From: Blastobasis lacticolella
Taxonomy: Eukaryota; Arthropoda; Insecta; Lepidoptera; Blastobasidae
Length of the DNA: 64,000 bases
Reading direction: 5' to 3'
Assembly (NCBI GenBank): GCA_905147135.1
Contig: LR990049.1
Location: forward strand, 7,829,428-7,893,427
The notes under the pieces were generated by a model. That model was not told the origin of the DNA and did no database searches. It saw only the letters and a list, made by a program, of their open reading frames with translations. How positions within the stretch are numbered: the stretch's first letter is position 1; every line of letters begins with the position of its first letter. A program made the translations under genes and the position numbers. Positions 46,800-56,651 of the stretch are shown here, one piece after another.

Positions 46800-46976
46800 G
46801 AAGCCAAAACTGATATTTTTTTATTTTTCCAAAACTACTGAATGAATTTAAATTAAACTTGGTGTGATTTGCGGTAGATACGCGGAAGAACATTGGATAC
46901 GGTATGTAATAGTATAGGTTTGTAGAGTGTAGGGAGTGATGTCCGTCACGCGAACGAAGTCGCGCCGCGCCCACTA
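46800..46976 (+). mobile_element. Helitron-like element with CTAG end
   Basis: The body words CAAAACTACTGAATGAATTT and CGCGAACGAAGTCGCGCCGC, and the end CCCACTAG|T, identify the family. The TC start is not clear. Confidence 0.6.
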
Positions 46977-46979
46977 GTA

Positions 46980-47400
46980 TATAATAAAACCGGTGCGTTA
47001 TGTAGGTTAGGTATTATGTATGTCAGCAGAACATGCCTTACCCACTCGTCGCACTAAATATTCATCCAAATCCAGCTACCATTATTGCCGGACGAATCAT
47101 CTAGTTAGTAGCATTGAAGGCTACACACGTCTGTTCCGAATATCCATTGTGTGATCCAAATTAGAACCCGTGCAAGACCTTTTCGGGTGCAGCGCAAAAA
47201 GGCTAAGTAAGCAGCCAGCAGTCCATAGTCGGATGGGGCGCTTTGTCCTTCGCATTTCGTTTTGGCATGTGTTAGAGCTACCGCCTCTCTGTGCTATAAG
47301 AGGAAAGAGTATTAACAGGTGTGCTTCTGTTCATTTAGTCCCTGTTAGCTGGGTTCTTTTCTGTCTATTTGTTCCAGAACTGGTGTAGGTACGGTCACCC
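46980..47400. other. no gene recognised
   Basis: A 72-codon plus frame at 47,170-47,388 has no family pattern. Confidence 0.35.
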
Positions 47401-47402
47401 TC

Positions 47403-47965
47403 AAAGGTGCATTACCACCGTAAAGTTCATAATCCTGTGCAGCCGTTATAAGGTTTTATAGCATGTAGCATACTGATCGAAAGGTAATAAAGTAGAAATC
47501 ATTTTTAAATAAAAGTAATATCAAAATCCGTGTGTTGTCCGGCAGAGTAGAATAGCACCAACCCCTTGCACTCATGGGTGTCGTACAAGGCGACTAATGT
47601 TTTCGAGGCAAAAGATCAAGAGTCTCCGTAGTCTGGAAAATGGGCAGCAGCATTTTCCATTGTTATATTTAAACACTGCGATCTCCAACCCGCCTGCCAA
47701 GTGTGGAGATTATGGCAATAACCTCCCCTTTCGTGAGAGAGGCCCTAAGTCCTGCAGTGGACTGTTACGAGCTGTGATGAATATCAAAATCGCTCGAAGT
47801 ACATTTTAAATAATAAGTGCATTATCACCTTAAAGTTCATATTCCTGTGCAGCTGTTATAAGGTTTTATAGCATGTAGCATACTGTTCGAAAGGTAATAA
47901 AGTAGAAAACGTTTTTAATTTAAAGTAATAATAAAATCGCTCGTAGTACATTTTAAGGGTATACC
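47403..47965. repeat. tandem duplication of ~150 bp, first copy split by a SINE
   Basis: Unit 1 is 47,403-47,528 plus 47,792-47,817 and unit 2 is 47,818-47,965. They share GTGCATTA.CACC.TAAAG, AAGGTTTTATAGCATGTAGC, GAAAGGTAATAAAGTAGAAA and ATCGCTCG.AGTACATTTTAA. The 263-bp gap in unit 1 is the SINE with its target duplication. Confidence 0.85.
47529..47779 (+). mobile_element. SINE family B with 12-bp target duplication
   Basis: It runs from CGTGTGTTGTCCGGCAGAG through GGTGTCGTACAAGGCGACTA, GGCAGCAGCATTTTCC and CGATCTCCAACCCGCC to GCAGTGGACTGTTACGAGC and TGTGATG. It is flanked by AATATCAAAATC on both sides (47,517-47,528 and 47,780-47,791), a perfect 12-bp duplication typical of LINE-driven insertion. 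Confidence 0.85.
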
Positions 47966-47986
47966 CGGAACATACCCTTAAAATGT
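47948..47986. repeat. 15-bp perfect hairpin
   Basis: ACATTTTAAGGGTAT (47,948-47,962) pairs exactly with 47,972-47,986 across a 9-bp loop. It lies at the end of the second tandem unit. Confidence 0.85.
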
Positions 47987-48154
47987 GTGATAATAACCGC
48001 GATAGTTTAAAACATTCGCTTGTAGTATTTTTTGTTACTTTATCAGTTTTCATTTCAAAAGTCACAATGGTATTTTGACAAATACCATTAAATAAAAGTT
48101 AACATTATGTGCAAATATTTTTAATTTATTGTAGCCATACATGAATACTTCATC

Positions 48155-48325
48155 AACATCATCATCATATCAGCTGAAAGACGCCCACTGCTGGGCATAG
48201 GCCTTCCCCAGAGATCTCCACAAAGGCCGGTCCTGTGCCATCTGCATTCAGCTGGTACCTGCGATCTTTACCAGGTCTCTGGTCAACCTTGTGGAAGGCC
48301 TACCCACGCTGCGTCTTCCGGTACG
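48155..48325 (-). mobile_element. LINE (RTE-like) 3' end
   Basis: On the minus strand a frame reads GRPSTRLTRDLVKIAGTS, then a stop, then MAQDRPLWRSLGKAYAQQWA, followed by an ATGATGATG tail. This is the very end of a LINE protein of RTE-like type in Lepidoptera. Confidence 0.65.
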
Positions 48326-48510
48326 TATTAATGATTCCTAAACTAAAAAATAAATTTCAAACCTGTATTATCAAAAAATATTTTAATTTTCATTTATAAG
48401 ACAAAGTATGGAAATTAATTGACTGCATGTGGCAGTAAAAGATGTGGAATATTAACTTGACGTGTTTTAAATTGATAGATTTAGTCCATTCCGTAATATT
48501 GTGATTAATT

Positions 48511-49420
48511 GACGACCTGAGTGGTTGAGTTGGTTAACATGCCGGGCGCCACGCAGAAGTCCGGGTTCGATCCTGGCCGAGTAGAAATTCAAATGATGAA
48601 TTTTTATTTCTGTAACGGGTCTGGGTGTAGTATGTATAATAAGTATGTATTAAAAGAAAAAAGTACCTAAGTAATTTATCAAATAAATAAATAACTCATT
48701 TATTATAATTAGAAACGTCACAACACAACATAAACAAAAAAAGAAAAAGACATATACATCAACACATAAAATTACATACAAATTGTTGCCATATTAAAAA
48801 TGTGAGTTGGCATTGCCGTGCTGTGGCCCTCCCTGTTGATAAAGGGACCTCGCTCAGCATGAGCCTGGCGCTGGTCTTCCGCGGGTCCCGCGGAGTGTGG
48901 TCCGGACTGCTACCCCCTAATACGTGCGTCTATCATTGCCTACAGTCAATAGATAAAATGTTAATATAATAAACTAATAAAATAAGAATAATAATGTATT
49001 AATATATTGTACCCGTTATGTGGCCGTGTGGTGTCCGGCAGAGTAGAATAGCACCAACCCCTTACACTCATGGGTGTCGTACAAGGCGACTAATGTTTTC
49101 GAGGCAAAAGATCAAGAGTCTCCGTAGTCTGGAAAATGGGCAGCAGCATTTTCCATTGTAACACTGCGATCTCCAACCCGCCTGCCAAGCGTGGAGATTA
49201 TGGCAATAACCCCCCTTTCGTGGGAGAAGCCCTAAGTCCTGCAGTGGACTGTTACGGGCTGTGATGATGAATATATTATAATGTATACTTAAATAAATGT
49301 ATAGTGTGTACGTGTCAGGTGAAATGTTCATCAGTTATCTAACACCCATAACACAACCTTTACTTACTTTGGGGCTAGATGGCGCTGTGTGAATTTACCC
49401 AAACATATTTATTTTTATTT
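48511..49420 (+). mobile_element. SINE family A split by later insertions
   Basis: The head and first half (TGACGACCTGAGTGGTTGAG, GGGTTCGATCC, ACGGGTCTGGGTGTAG) end at AGTAATTTATCA (about 48,683). The missing second half resumes at about 49,330 with CATCAGTTATCTAACACCC and TTTGGGGCTAGATGGCG. The 640-bp interval is foreign. It begins with an AT-rich stretch that looks like an inverted retroposon tail, has a GC-rich unassigned block at about 48,790-48,940, and ends with a SINE B. Confidence 0.8.
49009..49269 (+). mobile_element. SINE family B with 8-bp target duplication
   Basis: It has the same structure as 47,529-47,779 (GGTGTCCGGCAGAGTAG head, GTCCTGCAGTGGACTGTTAC near the end, GATGATGA tail). 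It is flanked by AATATATT at 49,001-49,008 and 49,270-49,277. It is nested in the DNA that splits the SINE A at 48,511. Confidence 0.8.
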
Positions 49421-49424
49421 AGGT

Positions 49425-50330
49425 ATTTAATTATAATTCGAAACGCAAAATCATAACAAATTATTAATAATCATTAATTTGATATCAACGTAATAAAACA
49501 ATAGAGACTTTGAATTGAATTGTATGCTTTGTTAATTAATAGAAGTAAAATGATGTATTTAATTATGTATGTCATTCATAAGTATTTTATATAAACCATA
49601 ATTGAATAAAATTATTTGTATTTAAATTTTTGCACTTATGAGCGCGAATACTATTTAACATAATTTTGGCCTAATTGAATATTTTTTTAATTAATGTTAT
49701 AATTTGGACCTACTGAACTCAATGTAAAGTCAACTGATTAAAATAACTCACTAAGTTGGTTGAAATAACGAAATAACTACGGTTTAGGTAGCAACCACGT
49801 AATCCACGCTGTCCAAACAAAGGCATCTGTGTGCGACACAAAAATGTAATACGAACATCCCCGCGTTCCCCCGGTCACAGTTCCGGATTGTCCGTAGCCG
49901 AGGGCCCGGGCGCAGCCGGTGATAACTGAGAATTTACTGCCCTGTTGATTCATTGCAAGGCCTCACGGACTGGAGCCATTAAGTGTGCCCCGGGGAGTTT
50001 ATTTCTGCTTCATTACGGCGCCTAAATAAATGACCTCAAAAATCTCGCATTTTCCGTAATCTCATGTGATTTAATGAGCATACCACAAATCCAATTTCAG
50101 TCTAATCAACTTATAACAGGCGTCTTGTAGATTTCCGATAAGCGCATGCAAATTTGATTAATTTTTTTTTTTCACCAATTACGTAATGGATAAAACTAGA
50201 GCCCGGTATTTAAACTAGCTAACAAAAGGAGTTCCTATCCTATCATATTGTACGGGTTGATATCGACATCGACATAATTTATTTTGACCCCACAAAATCC
50301 ATATCCATAATTGTTATTTCTAAAGACAAA
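49425..50330. other. AT-rich, then a unique GC-richer section
   Basis: 49,425-49,780 is very AT-rich. 49,790-50,060 is unique-looking with motifs GAGGGCCCGGGCGCAGCCGG and GTGTGCCCCGGGGAGTTT. It may be conserved non-coding DNA next to the tRNA gene. No exon is recognised. Confidence 0.35.
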
Positions 50331-50334
50331 AGGC

Positions 50335-50406
50335 GGGCCCGTCCGGGATTTGAACCCGGGACCACTCACACCCAAAGCGAGTATCATACCCCTAGACCAA
50401 CGGGCC
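50335..50406 (-). tRNA. tRNA-Pro (anticodon TGG)
   Basis: The minus strand gives a complete 72-nt cloverleaf. The acceptor stem GGCCCGT pairs with ACGGGCC, with discriminator C. The D arm holds an A box (TTGGTCTAGGGGTATGAT). The anticodon stem CTCGC/GTGAG closes the loop TTTGGGT with TGG. The T arm CCGGG/CCCGG has the loop TTCAAAT and a B box GGTTCAAATCC. CCA is not encoded, as expected in eukaryotes. All stems pair, and this is not a SINE head: no SINE body follows. A T run for polymerase III termination close downstream is not obvious (the minus-strand flank reads GCCTTTTGTCTTTAG, and TTTT is the likely stop). Confidence 0.95.
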
Positions 50407-50409
50407 GGT

Positions 50410-50980
50410 GGGTTTGATTGCTAAGTCTCGCTCCGAAAGGTTTCGTTCGTTTTCAATTAAGATTTAGAGGCAACTGTTTAAACAGGCCGTCTTTTGTTTT
50501 ATCGCAAAACAATTGCAAATTACATCTTCATCAATTGTAATCTATTATAGATAGCTATGAATACAGTTACTTACACAAACAATTGAAATGACATGGCACT
50601 CTGAAACTTTGTAAATTCATAAATACCAATAGTCAGTCTAAAATTACCATATTTTCCTATTTCATTTTTAATTAAAAGAATAATATCAGAATTTTACTAC
50701 GTATAGATTTAGATTTAGATTTAGATTTAGATTTATTTATTATCTCATTTTACAGCCTATATTTTATTATCAATATTTTAGTAATTTATATAAATCTATA
50801 AAAGAGATCGTCAATTTTGGTTATAAAAACATTGAAGTTATGTATACAATCGGAACAGGCGTTACTTTCATCGTGGAAAGTTAACTAAATAAATAATAAT
50901 ATTAGGAAACAATAATCCTAATGTCATGAGATTATAATAAAATACAATACAATACAAAATTACACAGTGGTAGATAATTA
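50410..50980. other. very AT-rich DNA with (TTAGAT)n
   Basis: A (TTAGAT)5-like microsatellite spans 50,704-50,735. A short (ATACA)n run lies at about 50,941-50,956. No gene is recognised. Confidence 0.5.
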
Positions 50981-50985
50981 GAACA

Positions 50986-51214
50986 ATGTCAATTACAATA
51001 ATTTAAAATAAAAATGTCAATAAACAAATATTACTATAGGTAATTTATCAATATGTATATGAAATGTCAAATATAATGTGTAATGTAAATTAATTGAAAA
51101 TATGTATATGAATTAGAAGAACATGTCAATGAATAATAGCAGATTAATGTCAAACAATGAAAATAATTTAAATAGTAATGTCAAAAGGTAGTTACAATTA
51201 TATAAAGATGTCAA
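50986..51214 (+). repeat. seven ATGTCAA motifs in 229 bp
   Basis: Exact ATGTCAA starts at 50,986, 51,014, 51,064, 51,123, 51,147, 51,178 and 51,208. Spacing is mostly 24-31 or about twice that. The spacers are AT-rich and partly alike (AATAATTTAAA, TATGTATATGAA). This may be a worn ~29-bp tandem repeat or a cluster of binding sites. It runs up to an RTE-like fragment. Confidence 0.75.
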
Positions 51215-51264
51215 TCAGTTTATTCTACCCCTCTCCAAATGAGGAGTCAAAGTTTCTTTCGCTA

Positions 51265-51415
51265 AACCTAAGTGGCAATAGGCAGGCCACATACTCGTAC
51301 CTCACAAATGTTTGGGCGGAAAGGTTCTCGAGATGGCCTCCCACCAGATACTTTTAGGCGTATGACCCGGCAGTGGACGTCCTGAGACTGAGATGATGAT
51401 GAACGTTAAAATCAT
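51265..51415 (+). pseudogene. RTE-like LINE C-terminal fragment
   Basis: The plus frame reads KWQ, stop, AGHI, later KVLEMASHQILLGV, then GSGRPETEMMMN at a GATGATGATGA tail. It follows the 'KWQWAGHI...VLEW' end pattern of RTE-type proteins. Stops make it dead. Confidence 0.6.
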
Positions 51416-51419
51416 AGGT

Positions 51420-52965
51420 GACCCTAAAAATCTGTCATCGTGATCAGATGGCAAGCCTTTGCGGTTCCACCTTACGCGAGTTTGTCTTCACGAATTTCCT
51501 CTATTCTCTTCTTCGAATACCGCGGATTTTGTATGTGTCTTCTTGCTGTAAAAGTATGCGATGTAAGTAAATGTATTAGGTTAGGTAAGTAATAGTTGAT
51601 GTTTCGTTCCCGCGTCAGTGGCGTATACGGGATCCACGGCGTCCAGTATTAATAGCCCGCGGGGGGTTCAGACCGTAAATCTTGGTACGTGTGGGACCAT
51701 CAGGCCTCGCTCGTACGTTACTTCAAAGGTTAACTTGTATTCTTGGCAACTTTTTATGCTATCGAGCTAAAAGTATAAATACCTATCAATAGTAACCATC
51801 ATCATCATTGGCCTTAGATATATATTATAGATGATTTAAATAGCGTCACTGTTTGGTACGGCACTTTTTCTGATGGCTGTGGAGGCCAACACGGGAAAGA
51901 CAGATTCGTAATGAAATGAATTCCATTGAAATAGTAACTATAGTTTCCTTTATAATCCATGCTAATATGAATCCAAATACAAACTGTCTTCAATTAAACT
52001 CTATATTGTATACGTAACGAGGAAAGGTTAAGAGAAGCAAAGTAACTTAACGTAGACTCAACTAAGACGAGTTGGCTTTAAGAGATTAATGATTCAGTAG
52101 GGAACTAATCCCAACTCTAGCTCTGGAGTCGAATGTAAGTTTTAATGGACACTTCTAAGTGCATGCAAACGAGTTGCCGTAGCACTAAACTCATCCATAC
52201 GGCTCAAGTTTTGACAACGTCTTACGAGTGCTGCGCTGATTTCTTTGCAATTTATACTTTTTTAGCTAATCTCAAGTTACTGTAGTACTTAGTGAATTTG
52301 ATGCATAGTAAGTAGTAGGGGAGACCGGGGCTGGTTGTTAGAGGGGTAGGTAGTTTTAGCAGCCATGGTAGCTACACGGAAAAGGCTATATTAACGGTAT
52401 AAAGAGACATATCTAAAAAAAAAAATTACAGGGGAAGAGGTTTAGTAAAATATGGAATAACTCGAAAAGTACAGAGTATCTACTCGTATATAGATATTAA
52501 TGATAATATGTCAAATTGGCCTTAATTTTTTATTTGATGTATTACTGATGTATTTGTTTAATGTACCAATCCTTGCCTGTTGTTTTCTCTGTTACCGATA
52601 CCGATATGTACCGACTGTGTTCATTCATTCATTGATTCAATACAGGAAAAAACAATGAAAACCATATTGCTGTATTTTGTGACATCAAGTCTTTCCCGTA
52701 ACCTTCCTTTGTGGCATTGTTCCTGGAAAGACAATGTGAACTTTGAAACAGCAATCAACTTTTAGGACTCTATTCAGTGTAATAAAGTATACATGTTGCA
52801 AACATTATCAAATGTTGTGTTTTTATTCTCAGAAATTATTACTCGCATATACAAACAGTAATAAGGTATTGCTGTTAATTTTTTATATATGAGTGAATTG
52901 TCATTTGTTTGAAGTATTTAAGAGTATAAATAACGGTTCGATAATTTCATTATTATTTTGATAAA
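51420..52965. other. no gene recognised
   Basis: A GC-rich patch at about 51,610-51,720 (CGGGATCCACGGCGTCCAG) is unassigned. The rest is AT-rich with short random frames. Confidence 0.35.
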
Positions 52966-52968
52966 GGT

Positions 52969-53035
52969 AACGATCCAGTATATAAAAAGAAACTTGGACA
53001 TTAACGCCAAGTTTTTTTTTATATACTGGATCGTT
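52969..53035. repeat. 29-bp inverted repeat at SINE C 3' end
   Basis: The arms 52,969-52,997 and 53,007-53,035 match as inverted copies at 28 of 29 bases (outer AACGATCCAGTATATAAA). The 9-bp loop ACATTAACG with the neighbouring bases spells the inverted SINE C terminus (CTTGGACATTAACGCCAAG). It touches the SINE C at 53,036. Confidence 0.85.
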
Positions 53036-53395
53036 TACTGTTGTACCCTCGAGCACGAGGGCCCGGGGTCCACCTTGACCATGATCCAGGATTTAGCGAT
53101 CAGGTAATTATAGTCGAGTTACCTACTACCATCTGACCTCCGTGACTCTGCTACCAGGGGAACCTGACCAGATTGGATCATGGTTACAAATTCAGTTACC
53201 TGAATTTGCAGGTTTCGTTACGTTTTCCCTCACCGTAGGAGCATCGGTTATAATTCAACTAATACATACAATACAATACGTACATAACTCAGAAAAGAGT
53301 CATTGCTACATGGCCCGCAGCGAGATTTCAACCCGATACCTCTCGCTTACAAGTCAGATACTCAACCGCTCGGCCACCGACGCTCTCGATACTGT
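53036..53395 (-). mobile_element. SINE family C, near-complete copy
   Basis: The tRNA-like head is at the right (minus strand: GAGCGTCGGTGGCCGAGCGG, then a worn B-box region GGTATCGGGTTGAAATCTCG). The middle has TCTTTTCTGAGTTATGTACG, ACGGTGAGGGAAAAC and AACCATGATCCAATCTGGTC. The body end has TAAATCCTGGATCATGGTC and GACCCCGGGCCCTCGTGC. This copy shows that the separate head and body fragments elsewhere belong to one family. Confidence 0.8.
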
Positions 53396-53399
53396 ATTT

Positions 53400-55730
53400 T
53401 ACTGGTTTTATTTTAAACTAAGTATGAAAATTAAATGAGTAGGTATATAGATAGCCTCGCGGCAGAAAAAAAGTGGTTAATCGTTAATCAAAGGTCAGTA
53501 AAAATTATTTGTAAATTTATTTGGTATTTTGTTGGTACAAAGTCATAAAACCCCATACAATCCCGAGTTGGTGCGTTTACGGTTCTATACGTCGAAAAGT
53601 AAAAATTTAATCATGAGTCTACAAAATTGTTCTGTAAATCTAAAAAAGAATATATAAAAATGCCCAATGCTACAGCTGATGTTGCTCAAGCCCTATTCCT
53701 AACCGATCAGGAACAAACTTTTAGAGAGTTGACTCCAATTCTTAATTAATTGGCTACTATCCCAAGATGTGCACAGCCTGGACGGTTTACAACGCGACGT
53801 GGTGAAAGATTAATGGTATCTTCGCCCAAAATGAGGATTTTTTATCAGCATTTAAGTATGTTATAACCTGACACGGGACGCCCACATAGCCTGAAACGAG
53901 ACGGCCACATTCTTGGAATTGTTAAAAGTGCTAACTCACTTCTATACACGATTAGGAAAGCTTTCGGAAATATCGATAAGAACCTATTCATCTCACCTAT
54001 GTGCTCCTGGAGTATGGCCTTCAGATATGGAATCCTTATTTCAAAAATACCCTACGGAATCTGGAAAGTGCGCAGAGAAGAGCTACGTGTATGGTGACAC
54101 CTCTTCGTGGCAAATCATACGAAGATCGCATTTAAGCACTGGGATTGACAACACTGGAGCCTGGAAACCTTACATGGTCATTCTAGTAATTTTGTTCTTT
54201 AACCTGTGTTGTGAAATTTCTTTTATTTATAGAAATCAATTTATTTGTATTTTTACTGCTTGACCTTAAAAGGTTAGTTTTTGTGTTGGACCTTAAAAGA
54301 CATTTGCTCAGGTAGTGCTTCTTGATGAATTACTCGAAAAACAACAAACAATGACTTTTGTTTGAATAAGTGAATGTGAAAAAGTCGCAGATATTTAAAA
54401 GAAGGAGAGAACTATAAAAGTTCGTGGTATCGTAAAAGACTGGATTGAATTGGAAAATAAGGTTCTTATTTTGTTTAGAAGTAGAAATTACCATGTTTTT
54501 TATTTTGATGAGGCAAAAGATTGGTTTTTATTAAATGACTGAGACTACGTTTGATTTTTAACCCCTGGCGTGGGGTTGAAAGTGTGACACCTCTCTTTTT
54601 CAAGAATTCATTAATTTCTTTCATATTTCAAAGACGTAAAATGAATTTTATATTAACATCCTAAATAGTTATTGCATCCAATAAATCTATGAACAGGTAA
54701 GATATTTAAAAAGTTATGAGACTTTAGAAACAAAAATTCACATCCAACCCCAGCCTCCCCTACCAGTCAATAGGTAGCACCAGCAAAAAAATGGCCTAAG
54801 ATTATATTGCAATTGCAAAATAACGTGAAATGTTTGTCTACCTTGGCAGCTTTAAAACAACGGACATCTTTGGACAACGGACGCAGAAATCGCGTATGCC
54901 GTAAGTAAAAAGTAATAAAAGGAAAGTTAATAAATATTCGTGTATCCAAAAATTTCCTGTTGCCCTGTGAATGAATAATTAAATATTGATTGCTGATCTA
55001 TTCTGATCAATAAATATGTGCCACTTCATTATCGCTGCCCAAGTTGCTTGATAACCGACGGTCTTAATAACCGATCAGGAAAGAACTCTACCACAAAATA
55101 AAAAACGGCCTACCCAAAACAGAAGGTCCACTGGAAACAAAGCGTCATTTCCGTCACGCACACATTGACGTTACGTTTACAGGCATTCTCACGCAGTTTT
55201 ACGCAGAGTTCAGTCGCGACTGGCGACACGTGTTGTCAAAATGAATATGCGATATTATTACAGTTGTAGTGTATATGGTTTGACCAGCACAAAGATTGTT
55301 GTATTTTGAAATCATATTTATGATCGGCAAACAGTGCATTAAACTTTTCACACATTACGATACGACATTTATTCGTTACAAAGATTATTGTAAAGATAGA
55401 GGAAGCACTTTGTTGATTATACCGCAAGACAATTTTATGCAATCAGTTAAAGCAATGGACGATACATTCGGTTCATTTTTAAAATAAAATATACAAACTG
55501 TAAAGTACTGAATAATCTTTTGAAAGAAGATAAAATATATCTGTCGTAGATTAGGGCAGACTCTAGCAGGGGAGAGATCCATCAGAAGGTATTTTCTGGA
55601 TAGTTTCGTGAAAATAAAGATCAACCAAACAGTTTAATAGTGTATTGAGATAATAAAGCGATATTACAATAAAAATAGCAAACAATGGAAGCATAGGATG
55701 ACTGTAGGATAATTTTAAGTAACAGATAAT
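53400..55730. other. no recognised gene; possible old transposon at 53,640-54,263
   Basis: Frames starting MPNATADVAQALFLTDQEQ (53,659) and a 116-codon frame (53,913-54,263) with SSHLCAPGVWPSDMESLFQ are more coding-like than the surroundings, but no family is recognised. Between them a 23-bp tandem pair, CCTGACACGGGACGCCCACA and CCTGAAACGAGACGGCCACA, lies at 53,867-53,912. The rest is AT-rich. Confidence 0.3.
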
Positions 55731-55735
55731 AATGT

Positions 55736-55864
55736 GGGACTACCGAACCGTGGGTCACTGGAAGACCCGCCACCACCCATGGCCATCCCACGAGGCAGAA
55801 ACGCAAGGTGCGCCAGGGAATCTATTCACGTGCGCCCTTGAACAAATTATAATTTGGTAGTCCC
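55736..55864. repeat. small element with GGGACTACC inverted ends
   Basis: GGGACTACC (55,736-55,744) pairs with GGTAGTCCC (55,856-55,864), enclosing a GC-richer 111-bp centre. It may be a tiny MITE, but a chance pair cannot be excluded. Confidence 0.4.
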
Positions 55865-55869
55865 TTCTG

Positions 55870-56455
55870 TACTCACACTTTATGGAGTACGGCTATGTGA
55901 TGTGAGGCAATTAATAAAGACTTCTTCTTTCTTCAATGGATGAGCAGCTAGTTACACGTCTTGACTCGTCGATGGTCGAATGGGAAGTGCTCGTTGCGAC
56001 CGCGCGCCGAATATGACGTCTTCACAGTATTGCCAGCTATCCGTAAGGTGGCGCTTCGATTGACGTTGCGTTTCTTAGCCAAATGATGACTAGGCTCATG
56101 ACCCTCTACGACATATCTATTCCAATGCCTTGCTCATATTTCCGCATCATATATTTAAAAAAACGTTATATGAGAACGCGACTTTTCTACATGCTGTGAT
56201 ATAATAATCGTGCATTTAAACAATGTCGCAATCGACGAAAATATTTTTCAGTGAATAACTTATAAAACCAGTGTCACTATTTTTAAATCCTGTTTTTTGT
56301 TGTTTTTAAATAGTGATATACTAATATACCACTTTCTTTTTTACTTACCTGTCTAATTTAAAAATGCACATTTTCACTATAATAAATACAGTCTCTTTAA
56401 TAAATCTCTTTTTCGTCCAACTTGGCACATTTTTACATATTTTTTTTGTTTGTCA
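55870..56455. other. no gene recognised
   Basis: A GC-richer section at about 55,960-56,120 is followed by AT-rich DNA. No repeat is identified. Confidence 0.35.
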
Positions 56456-56461
56456 TCAAAA

Positions 56462-56643
56462 CATAGCCTCCTTTATATGACAAGCCATGCTATAGCACGG
56501 AACGGCAACATCGCTCTGAATCGATTTACTCCTGTAGATAAACACTTTTCTCTATGATTTACTCATTGTTTACAGGTCAATGTGCGGGACAAAATGCGAC
56601 GTTGTCAAACTTCTGCGCATGGCTTAAGATGAAGGAGGCTATG
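56462..56643. mobile_element. 182-bp hAT-like MITE
   Basis: The terminal inverted repeats are CATAGCCTCCTT and AAGGAGGCTATG (12 bp perfect, CA...TG ends). The flanks CATCAAAA (left) and GACCAAAA (right) agree at 6 of 8 bases, close to a hAT 8-bp duplication. The interior is non-coding. Confidence 0.6.
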
Positions 56644-56651
56644 GACCAAAA

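Noticed and set aside
50704..50735. (TTAGAT)n run as a possible telomeric repeat
   Set aside because: The insect telomere unit is TTAGG. TTAGAT in five units is a plain microsatellite.
53913..54263. 116-codon plus frame as a gene
   Set aside because: It shows some coding-like wording but no family is recognised, no start or splice logic is seen, and the 3' end is AT-driven. It is left as a possible old transposon.
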